Source: Maritimibacter alkaliphilus HTCC2654
Lineage (GTDB): Bacteria > Pseudomonadota > Alphaproteobacteria > Rhodobacterales > Rhodobacteraceae
Reading direction: 5' to 3'
Assembly (NCBI RefSeq): GCF_000152805.1
Contig: NZ_CH902578.1
Span: 597,787 to 661,786 of the forward strand
DNA length: 64,000 nt
Shown here: piece after piece, positions 29,631 through 37,841 of the stretch
Layout: each line of letters begins with the position of its first letter
How positions within the stretch are numbered: position 1 is the stretch's first letter
Notes under the pieces: model-generated
Seen by the model: the letters and a program-made list of their open reading frames with translations, nothing else
The model's database searches: none
Told to the model about the DNA's origin: nothing
Position numbers and translations under genes: made by a program

Positions 29631-30464
29631 ATGCGACGCGACATCGGAGCCGAATTCCGTGCCCTTCACAGGCCGGGCGATCCGTTCATTCTGGCGAATG
29701 CCTGGGATGCGGGGAGCGCGAAACTGCTGGTCGGACTGGGAGCCGAGGCCATCGCGACCTCGTCCTCGGCCCATGCCTTCACGCTCGGACGCCCCGACAT
29801 GGGGCGCATCTCGCGGGAAGAGGCGCTGGGGCATGCCGAAACGCTAGTGCGTGCGGTCACCGTCCCGGTCTCGGGCGATTTCGAGAACGGCTTCGTCCAT
29901 GACCCTGAGGATATTTTCGACACCGTGCTTCTGGCCTATGAGGCGGGGCTGGCGGGCATTTCCATCGAAGACGCGATGCTGCCGTCCCCCACGCCCTACG
30001 ACCGCGACATTGCGGTCGCGCGCATCAAGGCGGCAGTCGAAGCGGCCCGGGCCCTGCCCCGCGACTTCGTTCTGGTGGCGCGGGCGGATGGCGTGATGAA
30101 CGGCCAATACGATCTGGACGAGGCCATCGCGCGGGTGCGGGCCTATGAGGCCGTGGGCGCGGATTGCGTCTATGTCCCCCATCCGGGCGACCTTGCCGCG
30201 CAAAAACGGGTCTGCGACGCGGTGTCGGTGCCGGTGAACGCCTTGGCCGCCGGACCCTTCGCGGGGGTGACGCGGGCTCAGTTCGCCGAAATCGGGGTGG
30301 CGCGCATTTCCATCGGGGGCGCGCTGGCACGGGTGACGCAGGCCGCGATCCTGAACGCCGGTCGCGCCATGTTCGGGCGCGGCGACTTCTCGCCCCTCAC
30401 CGCGGCGGCGAGCGGTGCCGAGGTCGACGCGCTGTTGTCGGGTCAGGCCGTCGTCACGTCGTAG
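29631..30464 (+). CDS. Isocitrate lyase/PEP mutase-family protein
   Basis: A 277-residue TIM-barrel protein of the phosphonomutase-like group: FILANAWDAGSAKLL, SGDFENGFVHDPED, GISIEDAMLPS and LVARADGVMNG. The fold catalyses C-C or P-C bond cleavage or formation at 2-oxoacids; related members are oxaloacetate decarboxylase, methylisocitrate lyase and carboxyphosphonoenolpyruvate mutase. The isocitrate-lyase KKCGH motif is absent, so it is not AceA. The start is preceded by GAGGGAGGA. Its last 22 nt overlap convergently with the FAD monooxygenase gene. Confidence 0.87.
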   Translation: MRRDIGAEFRALHRPGDPFILANAWDAGSAKLLVGLGAEAIATSSSAHAFTLGRPDMGRISREEALGHAETLVRAVTVPVSGDFENGFVHDPEDIFDTVLLAYEAGLAGISIEDAMLPSPTPYDRDIAVARIKAAVEAARALPRDFVLVARADGVMNGQYDLDEAIARVRAYEAVGADCVYVPHPGDLAAQKRVCDAVSVPVNALAAGPFAGVTRAQFAEIGVARISIGGALARVTQAAILNAGRAMFGRGDFSPLTAAASGAEVDALLSGQAVVTS

Positions 30465-31609
30465 TCGTAGATCCAGTCGTAGCGTTTGAGCACGCTGTCC
30501 GGCGACAGGTTGCCCGCGAAGCGCAGCGCATTGTGGCCCAAGAACCGCAGGACCGGGTTGGCGTAGTGGTAGTTGCGGGCATTGCCGTTCGCCGCTTCGA
30601 TCACGTTCTCGGCCCGGTGGCGTCTGCGGGCCTGATAGAGCGCCGGACCTTCGTCCAGCCCCGCAACCGCGAGGCTATCGGCAAGCACCCAGGCATCCTC
30701 GAGCGCCATGACCGCGCCCTGCGCCATGAACGGCAACGTCGGGTGCGCGGCATCGCCCAGAATGACCGCAGGCCCCTTGTGCCACTGGTTCGCGACCGGA
30801 TGACGGAACAGCCCCCAGATGTTCACCGTCTCGGCCCGGGCGAGCAGTGCGCGCGGCGCGTCGGCGAACATGGCGAAGGCCCGGCGCAGGTTGTCGGGGT
30901 CATCCGGGTGGTGCCAGCCCTCGTCGGCCCAGCCATCCCGCTCCTCGACCGCCACGATGTTGATGAGAGAGCCGTCGCGCAGCGGATAGGTGACCATGTG
31001 GCGGCCCGGCCCCATGAACACGCGGGCCTCCATGGGTTCGCCACCCGTTGCAGGCACCAGCGCGCGCCACGCGACCTGCCCGGTGAAAAACGGGTCACGC
31101 TTGCCGGTCAGGATTGGACGCAGGACCGAATGCAACCCGTCGGCACCGATCACGAAGGGCAGATCCCGGTCCACACCGTTCACCGTCAGCGTCACGTCGT
31201 CATGGCCGATGGTCGCCGCCGTCACTGCCTGCCCCGTCTCGACGACGACGCCCAGCCCGGTCGCGCGCGTCAGAAGGATGTCGATCAGGTCGGCGCGGTG
31301 CACGAGGCGGAAATCCTGATCGGGTCGCAGACGCTCCAGATCCATGCGGATGACGCTGCGCCCGGTCAGGCCGTCGAGCAGATGAACGGCTTTCGACCGG
31401 GGGCAGCGCGCGCGCACCTCGTCCCCGACCCCGAGCGCGTCCAGCACCGACAGGCCATTGGGGCTGACCTGAATGCCCGCACCGACCTCGCGCACCGCGT
31501 CGGCCTGTTCCAGAACCGTCACTCGCGCCCCGCGCATGGCCAGCGCACAGGCGGCGGCAAGCCCGCCGATCCCCGCACCGACGATGCAGATGTCCTGACC
31601 GATCAACAT
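30443..31609 (-). CDS. FAD-dependent aromatic-ring monooxygenase (salicylate-hydroxylase type)
   Basis: A 388-residue flavoprotein monooxygenase: CIVGAGIGGLAAACALAMRG binds the ADP part of FAD, VIGADGLHSVLR is the DG motif and LGDAAHPTLPFMAQGAVMALED the second FAD-binding motif. VREVGAGIQVSPNG after the FAD site is typical of the NahG/3-hydroxybenzoate-6-hydroxylase group. A cytoplasmic NAD(P)H-dependent hydroxylase of an aromatic acid is likely, but the substrate is unknown and no ring-cleavage genes lie nearby. ATG 31609 is chosen because the nucleotide-binding motif starts soon after. Confidence 0.9.
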   Translation of the reverse strand: MLIGQDICIVGAGIGGLAAACALAMRGARVTVLEQADAVREVGAGIQVSPNGLSVLDALGVGDEVRARCPRSKAVHLLDGLTGRSVIRMDLERLRPDQDFRLVHRADLIDILLTRATGLGVVVETGQAVTAATIGHDDVTLTVNGVDRDLPFVIGADGLHSVLRPILTGKRDPFFTGQVAWRALVPATGGEPMEARVFMGPGRHMVTYPLRDGSLINIVAVEERDGWADEGWHHPDDPDNLRRAFAMFADAPRALLARAETVNIWGLFRHPVANQWHKGPAVILGDAAHPTLPFMAQGAVMALEDAWVLADSLAVAGLDEGPALYQARRRHRAENVIEAANGNARNYHYANPVLRFLGHNALRFAGNLSPDSVLKRYDWIYDYDVTTA

Positions 31610-31684
31610 GGATGCCCCATCAAAAAAAGGCACCGGGGCGCATCCGCCGCGGTGCCGGTCAAATCTCATCCCCTGCGCCGACGA

Positions 31685-32107
31685 TCAGTCGTCGCGATGA
31701 ACCCGCTCGCGCCGTTCGTGACGCTCCTGCGCTTCGAGGCTCAGGGTCGCGATCGGGCGGGCGTCGAGGCGCTTCAGCGAGATCGGTTCGCCGGTCTCTT
31801 CGCAGTAGCCGTATTCGCCCTCGTCGATGCGGCGCAGCGCGCTGTCGATCTTGGCGACGAGCTTGCGCTGGCGGTCGCGGGTGCGCAGTTCAAGCGCCCT
31901 GTCCGTCTCTTCCGAGGCGCGGTCCGCGATGTCGGGAATGTTGCGGGTGCTGTCTTGCAGGCCTTCGATGGTGTGCTTGCTGTCGCCCAGCAATTCGGCT
32001 TTCCATTTCAACAGTTTGACGCGGAAGTATTCCAGCTGCCGGTCATTCATGAAAGGTTCGTCTTCGGCCGGCGTGTAGTTGTCCGGCAGGAAGCTTTCCA
32101 CCTTCAT
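31685..32107 (-). CDS. dksA: RNA polymerase-binding transcription factor DksA (single-cysteine type)
   Basis: DksA binds the RNA polymerase secondary channel and works with ppGpp. The 140-residue protein starts at ATG 32107 behind GAGGAGA. The coiled-coil tip motif is intact (Asp59, Asp62, Ala64 in DIADRAS). The zinc region reads YCEETGEPISLKRLDARP then TLSLEAQERH: only Cys102 of the usual four cysteines remains. Single-Cys DksA is known in Rhodobacter. It is divergent from moxR across a 376-nt gap. Confidence 0.94.
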   Translation of the reverse strand: MKVESFLPDNYTPAEDEPFMNDRQLEYFRVKLLKWKAELLGDSKHTIEGLQDSTRNIPDIADRASEETDRALELRTRDRQRKLVAKIDSALRRIDEGEYGYCEETGEPISLKRLDARPIATLSLEAQERHERRERVHRDD

Positions 32108-32483
32108 CCCACTCTCCTCTTCAACCCCGGATGCCCCGTTAACTTGGTTACTTTTTACCATTCGGTGCTCTCCTGTGGGGTCGTGTATCCCAGCCCTCCG
32201 GGGATGTCACTACACAAACCGTTCGCCGTGTTCACGTTTTGGGCGATGGTGCCGACCAAGCTGCACATTTCGCAGTCTTGCACACCCAAATCCTCGTGCA
32301 AGTTTTTGAAAGATAACCATATCTCTGGCGCTCAAATAGGTGAAGGCCACCTGATTCTGCAACCTCTAATTCGCGTTTTGCATTAACGCGCGCCGCCCGT
32401 CCGTGCCGCCACGTTTCCGCGCGCCCCACTTGCATGTCAGCCTTGCTGCCGTTTACTTCGTGCCAACCAGCCGGGAGTGGATG
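32108..32483. other. 376-nt intergenic region between dksA (-) and moxR (+)
   Basis: No convincing protein gene is seen. It must hold the dksA promoter. It contains a terminator-like hairpin on + (32277-32307) with no annotated + gene in front of it, and an inverted repeat CGCGTT-TTGCATT-AACGCG at 32372-32390 about 95 nt before moxR. A small RNA of up to about 150 nt on + between 32110 and 32307 is possible. Confidence 0.6.
32277..32307 (+). terminator. Orphan rho-independent terminator
   Basis: CTTGCAC / GTGCAAG forms a perfect 7-bp stem with a 12-nt loop and is followed directly by TTTTT on +. No + strand protein gene ends upstream of it, since dksA is on -. Confidence 0.6.
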
Positions 32484-33326
32484 ATGCGATTTGAGAGCAC
32501 CGAAACCTATGTCGCGACCGACGACCTTGCCATCGCCGTGAACGCGGCGGTCACGCTCGAACGCCCCCTGCTCGTCAAGGGCGAACCGGGCACGGGCAAG
32601 ACCGAACTCGCCAAGCAGGTGGCCGAGAGCCTTGGCCTCAGGATGATCGAGTGGAACATCAAATCGACCACCCGCGCGCAGCAGGGGCTTTACGAATACG
32701 ACGCGGTCAGCCGCCTGCGCGACAGCCAGTTGGGTGACGAGCGGGTTCATGACGTGTCGAACTACATCCGGAAGGGCAAGCTCTGGCAGGCCTTCGAGGC
32801 GGACGAAAGGGTCGTTCTGCTGATCGACGAGGTGGACAAGGCCGACATCGAGTTTCCGAACGACCTGTTGCAGGAGCTCGATAAGATGGAGTTCCACGTC
32901 TACGAAACCGGCGAGACGATCCGCGCCAAGCACCGCCCGGTCGTCATCATCACCTCGAACAACGAAAAAGAGCTGCCCGACGCCTTCCTGCGCCGCTGCT
33001 TCTTCCACTACATCAAATTCCCGGACGTCGAGACGATGCGCAAGATCGTCGAGGTCCACCATCCGGGCATCAAGGAGGCGCTGCTGACCACCGCGCTGAC
33101 GCAGTTCTACGAAATTCGCGAACAGCAAGGGCTGAAAAAGAAACCGTCGACCAGCGAAGTGCTCGACTGGCTGAAACTGCTTCTGGCCGAGGATATGGAC
33201 CCCGAAGACCTGAAACGCGATGGCTCGACCGCCCTGCCCAAGCTGCACGGCGCACTCCTGAAGAACGAGCAGGACGTGCATCTGTTCGAACGCCTCGCCT
33301 TCCTCGCACGTCGCGAACGCGGCTGA
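32484..33326 (+). CDS. MoxR-family AAA+ ATPase
   Basis: A 280-residue AAA+ protein: Walker A GEPGTGKTELAKQ, Walker B VVLLIDEVDKADIEF, sensor I ITSNNEKELPDAFLRRCFFHYI. MoxR ATPases act with VWA-domain proteins as chaperones that mature metalloenzymes or membrane complexes. A VWA protein of the CoxE type is encoded 2.4 kb downstream on the same strand. The ATGs at 32481 and 32484 both follow GGGAG; 32484 has the better spacing. A strong terminator follows the gene, so it is not on the same primary transcript as the VWA gene unless read through. Confidence 0.93.
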   Translation: MRFESTETYVATDDLAIAVNAAVTLERPLLVKGEPGTGKTELAKQVAESLGLRMIEWNIKSTTRAQQGLYEYDAVSRLRDSQLGDERVHDVSNYIRKGKLWQAFEADERVVLLIDEVDKADIEFPNDLLQELDKMEFHVYETGETIRAKHRPVVIITSNNEKELPDAFLRRCFFHYIKFPDVETMRKIVEVHHPGIKEALLTTALTQFYEIREQQGLKKKPSTSEVLDWLKLLLAEDMDPEDLKRDGSTALPKLHGALLKNEQDVHLFERLAFLARRERG

Positions 33327-33347
33327 CGCAGACCCTGACGATGCGAC

Positions 33348-33375
33348 AGGCCCGCGCCCCGGCGTGGGCCTTTTT
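33348..33375 (+). terminator. Terminator of moxR
   Basis: AGGCCCGCG...CGTGGGCCT stem (one G-U pair) is followed by TTTTT, about 22 nt after the moxR stop. Confidence 0.88.
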
Positions 33376-33699
33376 CATGCGCGCCTGCCCGAAACAAACC
33401 GCAGTTCGCCCGCGCATTGTCCCGGCCTTGCCCAAAATCGGAACCAGTTGAGCGGCTGACTGTTGGGCATGAGTATGATTCGAGTCGCCACGCTCTCGCC
33501 GCCGCAATTCCGCCACATTCCGCAGCGCGGCATTGTGCTGTGCGGCGATACGCCCACCACATCTTGCGGAGCGATTGTTGCCCGACACGGGACAATCCAT
33601 TTTCTGCCCCAATTCGGCCACTTTCCGCTTGGGGAATCCGGGCGGGGTGACCTAACCATTGAACCTGCCTGGGGGGGCAAGGAACGGTGTGCCTGTAGC
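33376..33699. other. Intergenic region with short repeats upstream of the GNAT gene
   Basis: 324 nt without a gene I can support; a + frame is open through part of it in phase with the acetyltransferase, but its composition is not protein-like and no good start is present. It holds an imperfect direct repeat CAATTCCGCCACATTCCGC (33505-33523) and CAATTCGGCCACTTTCCGC (33610-33628), and the inverted pair ATTGTCCCG (near 33417) and CGGGACAAT (near 33588). Probably the control region of the downstream operon. Confidence 0.5.
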
Positions 33700-34164
33700 G
33701 TGTTGGGAGACACTACACAGATCTCCGTCCGTGCACTGACGCGTGCGGACGAGCCCCAGTGGCGTCGCCTCTGGACAGAGTATCTGCGGTTCTATGAGAG
33801 CGCGGTCGACGAGGAGGTGTACCTGACCACCTTCGAACGGCTTCTCTCGGGGAACGAACCGCAGCATTGCTTTGTCGCCGAGGCGAACGGCGAAGCTGTG
33901 GGGCTCGTCCATTTCCTCTATCACCGCCACAACTGGCGGATCGAGGACGTCTGTTACCTGCAAGACCTGTATGCCGATCCCGAGGTCCGTGGCCTCGGCG
34001 TGGGGCGTGCGCTGATCGAAGCGGTCTATGAGGCCGCCGACCGGAACGGCACGCCCGTGGTCTATTGGAACACGCAGGAGTTCAACACGACGGCACGACG
34101 CCTTTATGACCGGATCGCCGAGAAGACACCGTTCATCAAGTACCAACGGGGGATACGCACATGA
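33700..34164 (+). CDS. GNAT-family N-acetyltransferase
   Basis: About 154 residues with the GNAT fold: ISVRALTRADEPQWRRLW at the start, LQDLYADPEVRGLGVGRALI (acetyl-CoA-binding motif A, RGLGVG), and a C-terminal YDRIAEKTPFIKYQ. The acceptor may be an amino group on a small molecule or protein. The start is uncertain: GTG 33700 is the nearest plausible one, but TTG 33703 or a start further upstream is possible. The stop overlaps the start of the DUF2927 gene (ATGA), so the two are coupled. Confidence 0.82.
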   Translation: MLGDTTQISVRALTRADEPQWRRLWTEYLRFYESAVDEEVYLTTFERLLSGNEPQHCFVAEANGEAVGLVHFLYHRHNWRIEDVCYLQDLYADPEVRGLGVGRALIEAVYEAADRNGTPVVYWNTQEFNTTARRLYDRIAEKTPFIKYQRGIRT

Positions 34165-35561
34165 ACGGGCACAGATGGATCGTGGGGGCGGTCACCGGGG
34201 CGGCTCTGGTTCTGGCAGGTTGCACAGGTGCACTGCAAACGCCAGCGTCGGAGTTCGCCCGAGAAGTCACGGCGCGGCAGTTGAACCTGCCCACGGAACT
34301 GCCACCAATGAAGGCGTTCAATTCGGGACCGACGCTAGCCGTCGCCCGCTCGAACGGCGAGGTCGCGTCGGACTTTCTCGATCTGTCGTTCCAGCTTGAA
34401 TCGGGGCGCGCCCTGCCCGTCATGTCGCGCTTCGAAGGTCCGGTGACGGTCAAGGTCTCCGGTCGCAAGGCCTCGGTCCTCGACAGCGAGCTGGACCAGC
34501 TCATCGGGCGCCTGCGCACCGAGGCGGGCATCGACATCTCGCGTTACACGGGTCAGGGCACGCCCTCGATCACGCTCGAGGTCATTCCGAAACGTCAGCT
34601 TCAGGCGCTCGTGCCCGGTGCGGCCTGTTTCGTGGCCCCGAACGTTTCCGGCTGGCGCGACTACAAGACCAACCGCCGCTCGCCGCGCACGGACTGGACC
34701 AAGTTGCAGGTGCGCACGCAGATGTCGGTGTTCATCCCCGGCGACGTGGCTCCGCAGGAAATGCGCGATTGCCTGCACGAGGAAGTGGCGCAATCGCTGG
34801 GCCCGGTGAACGACCTCTACCGCCTCGCCGACAGCGTGTTCAACGACGACAATTTCCATACTGTTCTGACCGGCTTCGACATGCTGATCCTGCGGGCCTA
34901 CTATTCGCCCGAACTCAGCTCCGGCATGACCCGCGAACAGGTGGCGGCGCGCCTGCCCGGCCTGCTCGCGCGGCTCAACCCGGCGGGCGGCATGGGGTAT
35001 CCGGTCGCCACCTCGCCGACCCCGCGGTCGTGGAAAGCCGCGATCGAGACCGCACTCAGCGCCAACGAAAGCGGCACCCAGCGACGCAAGGCCGCCGGTC
35101 AGGCCGTGGACCTCGCCCGCGCCTATGGCTGGAACGACACGCGCCTCGCCTTCTCGCTTTTCGCGCTCGGGCGTCTCAATCTGGGCATCAACTCGGACGT
35201 GGCACTGGCGGCCTTCCGCGAGGCCGAGGCGATTTATGGCGCCCTGCCCGGCACCCGGCTTCAGGCCGCGCATATGGGCGTGCAGCTTGCCGCCCATGCC
35301 CTGTCGCTCGGCAATGCCGATACCGCGATCCGCATCGTCGACAACCATATGCCCGCCGTGCGTTCGGCCCAGAATGCCGCGCTTCTGTCGACGCTCCTGA
35401 TGATAAAGGCCGAAGGGCTCGAGATTCTGGGGCGCGACGCTGAGGCGCATCTGGTGCGTCTCGACAGCCTCGGCTGGGCACGATATGGCTTCGGTTCCGA
35501 CGCCGAGGTGGGACAGCGGCTGCTTGAAATCGCCGCGATCTCGCCCATCAAACGAGGCTGA
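34161..35561 (+). CDS. DUF2927 lipoprotein
   Basis: A 466-residue protein with a lipoprotein signal (ALVLAGCTGAL, lipobox Cys at about 21), so it should be anchored to a membrane on the periplasmic side. Residues 90-270 match DUF2927, including CLHEEVAQSLGPVNDLY and SVFNDDNFHTVLT. The C-terminal 180 residues look like helical repeats (TPR-like, for example AYGWNDTRLAFSLFALGRLN). The HEE motif hints at a metal site, but function is unestablished. Overlaps the GNAT gene and precedes a 54-aa membrane protein by 34 nt. Confidence 0.88.
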   Translation: MNGHRWIVGAVTGAALVLAGCTGALQTPASEFAREVTARQLNLPTELPPMKAFNSGPTLAVARSNGEVASDFLDLSFQLESGRALPVMSRFEGPVTVKVSGRKASVLDSELDQLIGRLRTEAGIDISRYTGQGTPSITLEVIPKRQLQALVPGAACFVAPNVSGWRDYKTNRRSPRTDWTKLQVRTQMSVFIPGDVAPQEMRDCLHEEVAQSLGPVNDLYRLADSVFNDDNFHTVLTGFDMLILRAYYSPELSSGMTREQVAARLPGLLARLNPAGGMGYPVATSPTPRSWKAAIETALSANESGTQRRKAAGQAVDLARAYGWNDTRLAFSLFALGRLNLGINSDVALAAFREAEAIYGALPGTRLQAAHMGVQLAAHALSLGNADTAIRIVDNHMPAVRSAQNAALLSTLLMIKAEGLEILGRDAEAHLVRLDSLGWARYGFGSDAEVGQRLLEIAAISPIKRG

Positions 35562-35595
35562 CCCTCCGGGGCAGCGACTTGCCCCGGGAGGCCAC

Positions 35596-35760
35596 ATGAT
35601 CGTTTTCGCATTCGCCGTGTTCGGCGCGCTTCTCGGCGCTTATCAGGCCCGCAAACGCGGGGGTCAGCGGCTCGACCTTGCGCAATACGGCGCGGCCTAT
35701 GGCATGGCTTTTGCAATTCTCGGCCTGTTTGTTACGGTCTTCCTCAGCCGAGGCCTGTAA
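35596..35760 (+). CDS. Small membrane protein, 54 aa
   Basis: A 54-residue protein with two hydrophobic segments (IVFAFAVFGALLGAY and AAYGMAFAILGLFVTVFL) joined by a basic loop QARKRGGQRLDLAQ. The ATG at 35596 follows GGGAGG by 5 nt. It lies between the DUF2927 lipoprotein and the VWA protein and ends 16 nt before the latter. Probably an inner-membrane accessory of that unit; no family recognised. Confidence 0.85.
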   Translation: MIVFAFAVFGALLGAYQARKRGGQRLDLAQYGAAYGMAFAILGLFVTVFLSRGL

Positions 35761-35776
35761 CAGGAGCACGCCGCCC

Positions 35777-36961
35777 GTGTTCATTCCCTTTTTCGAAACG
35801 CTCCGGAACAACAAGGTTCCCGTATCGCTGCGTGAATACCTGACCTTTCTGGAAGGGATGCGCGCGGGGCTTGCGACCTATGACGTCGAGGCCTTCTACT
35901 ACCTCGCGCGCGCCTCGATGGTGAAGGACGAGCGCAATCTCGACAAGTTCGACCGCGCCTTCGCGCAGGCCTTCGAAGGGCTTGAGGCGATCAGTTTCGA
36001 TCAGGTGTTGGAGGCGGTGGACATTCCGTCCGACTGGTTGACCAAGATGGCCGAGAAGCACCTGAGCGACGAGGAACGCGCCGAGATCGAAGCTTTGGGT
36101 GGCTTCGACAAGCTTATGGAAACGCTCAAGAAACGGCTGGAAGAACAAAAGGAACGGCATCAGGGCGGATCGAAATGGGTCGGAACCGCCGGCACCTCGC
36201 CCTTCGGCGCTTATGGCTACAATCCCGAAGGCGTCCGCATCGGGCAGAAGGAAAGCCGCCATCAACGCGCGGTCAAGGTCTGGGACAAGCGCGAGTTCAA
36301 GAACCTCGACGACTCGGTCGAGCTTGGCACCCGCAACATCAAAGTCGCGCTCAAGCGTCTGCGTAACTGGGCGCGCGACGGGGCGCATGAGGAACTGGAC
36401 CTCGATGGCACGATCCGTTCGACCGCCGAGCATGGCTATCTCGACGTCAAGGTCCGGCCCGAACGGCGCAACGCGGTCAAGGTTCTGCTGTTTCTCGACG
36501 TGGGCGGCAGCATGGACCCGCATATCAAGGTGGTGGAAGAGCTGTTCTCGGCGGCACGGACCGAGTTCAAGCATCTCGAATACTACTACTTCCACAACTG
36601 CCTTTACGAAGGCGTCTGGCGCGACAACCGCAGGCGCTGGACCGAACAGACCCCGACATGGGACGTGCTTCATACCTATGGGTCGGACTACAAGTGCATC
36701 TTCGTCGGTGACGCTTCGATGTCGCCCTACGAGGTCGCGATGCCGGGCGGTGCCAACGAGCACTGGAACCCCGAGGCCGGATCGGTCTGGCTGCAACGCG
36801 CGCGCGAACAATGGCCCGATCACCTGTGGATCAACCCGCTTCAGGAACGCTATTGGCCCTATACCCAATCGGTCGAGATGATCCGTGAGATCTTCGAGGA
36901 TCGCATGGTGCCGATGACGCTTGAAGGGATCGACCGGGGGATGCGCGAACTGGTGCGCTGA
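35777..36961 (+). CDS. VWA-domain protein, CoxE-like partner of MoxR
   Basis: A 394-residue protein: N-terminal helical region (FIPFFETLRNNKVPVSLREYLTFLEGM is the family signature, cited in part), a charged middle, and a VWA domain with the MIDAS-like LLFLDVGGSMDPHIK (D-x-G-x-S rather than the usual D-x-S-x-S). YWPYTQSVEMIREIFEDRM ends the protein. The GTG start at 35777 is set by AGGAG 10 nt before it and by the family N-terminus. CoxE-type VWA proteins work with MoxR ATPases, here encoded 2.4 kb upstream. Confidence 0.92.
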   Translation: MFIPFFETLRNNKVPVSLREYLTFLEGMRAGLATYDVEAFYYLARASMVKDERNLDKFDRAFAQAFEGLEAISFDQVLEAVDIPSDWLTKMAEKHLSDEERAEIEALGGFDKLMETLKKRLEEQKERHQGGSKWVGTAGTSPFGAYGYNPEGVRIGQKESRHQRAVKVWDKREFKNLDDSVELGTRNIKVALKRLRNWARDGAHEELDLDGTIRSTAEHGYLDVKVRPERRNAVKVLLFLDVGGSMDPHIKVVEELFSAARTEFKHLEYYYFHNCLYEGVWRDNRRRWTEQTPTWDVLHTYGSDYKCIFVGDASMSPYEVAMPGGANEHWNPEAGSVWLQRAREQWPDHLWINPLQERYWPYTQSVEMIREIFEDRMVPMTLEGIDRGMRELVR

Positions 36962-36974
36962 TCCGTCTGCCCTG

Positions 36975-37694
36975 TCAGATGTGGCGGATCAGGTCGAACC
37001 ACTTCGAATTGTCCCAGGCGCCGCTGATCGGCTTTTCGGCCCCGTCGGGTGCGAAGGCCGGGTTGATGAAAAACACGTCCACCTGACACAGCCGGTTGTC
37101 GTAATAGCACAGGTCGATGATGTCGAAGAGCGAGAGGCCAGCATCCACAAGGTGCTGACACCGCGCGAAAAAGCTTTCGACATGCGCCTCCATCACGACG
37201 CCGGAGCATTGGCTCAGGATCGGTGCCGCGCCTTTCAGGATCATCTCTTCCGCCCCGTCCACATCGATCTTGAGCAGGAACGGCCCGGTAAGGTTCAGAT
37301 CCTCGACCAGCGTCGACAGCGTGACGGTTTCGACCGCACGCAGCGTCTGCCCCGGCGCATCCGTGTCGTTCAGGCGCGCATGTGTGATCGTGCTGGCGTC
37401 CGATGTGGTCGACAGCGCGATCTGCGCCGTTCCGTCGCTGTCCGAGGCCGCGCGGGCATCGAGCAGGAAATCGACGCCCCGCGCGGTGTAAGTGCGCCTG
37501 ATGCTGTCATGGTATTCGACGATCGGCTCGCACAGGATGTGGCGGCGGTCGCCCAGCGTGTCGATCAGTTCCGGCGTGCCATACTGCACGCCCACGTCGA
37601 TCACGGTTTCCACCGGAAACCCGGCGGCAAGAAACTTGGCGATGGAATCGCGCTTACCCGGAATGCGTGGCAAGATGCGTGAAATATCGTCCAT
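36975..37694 (-). CDS. FkbM-family methyltransferase
   Basis: A 239-residue SAM-dependent methyltransferase: VIDVGVQYGTPELIDTLG (motif I), LLKIDVDGAEEMILKG (the FkbM signature DxxGxE-like stretch), and VVMEAHVESF. These usually O-methylate sugars or polyketides. The ATG at 37694 follows GGGAG with 7-nt spacing; an earlier in-frame start would add 18 residues. Converges on the VWA gene and is divergent from the M48 protease gene. Confidence 0.87.
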   Translation of the reverse strand: MDDISRILPRIPGKRDSIAKFLAAGFPVETVIDVGVQYGTPELIDTLGDRRHILCEPIVEYHDSIRRTYTARGVDFLLDARAASDSDGTAQIALSTTSDASTITHARLNDTDAPGQTLRAVETVTLSTLVEDLNLTGPFLLKIDVDGAEEMILKGAAPILSQCSGVVMEAHVESFFARCQHLVDAGLSLFDIIDLCYYDNRLCQVDVFFINPAFAPDGAEKPISGAWDNSKWFDLIRHI

Positions 37695-37841
37695 AAGGGA
37701 CTCCCGTTCTGGTGTCCCCTCATCTCCACTTGTCACCCACAATCCCAAGTTGAATGGATTCTTCGTGAGCGGTCAAGTTTGTGAACGCCGCGACGCGCAT
37801 ACGCACTGGCGCGAGGACGCGGCAAACTCCATATTCCTGAC

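Noticed and set aside
30164-32386. 740-codon open frame on + opposite the FAD monooxygenase and dksA
   Set aside because: Both opposite-strand genes have clear family motifs; this frame has none.
33463-33699. N-terminal extension of the GNAT protein to an ATG at 33463
   Set aside because: The 79 extra residues have no GNAT features, contain repeat-derived sequence and lack a ribosome binding site.
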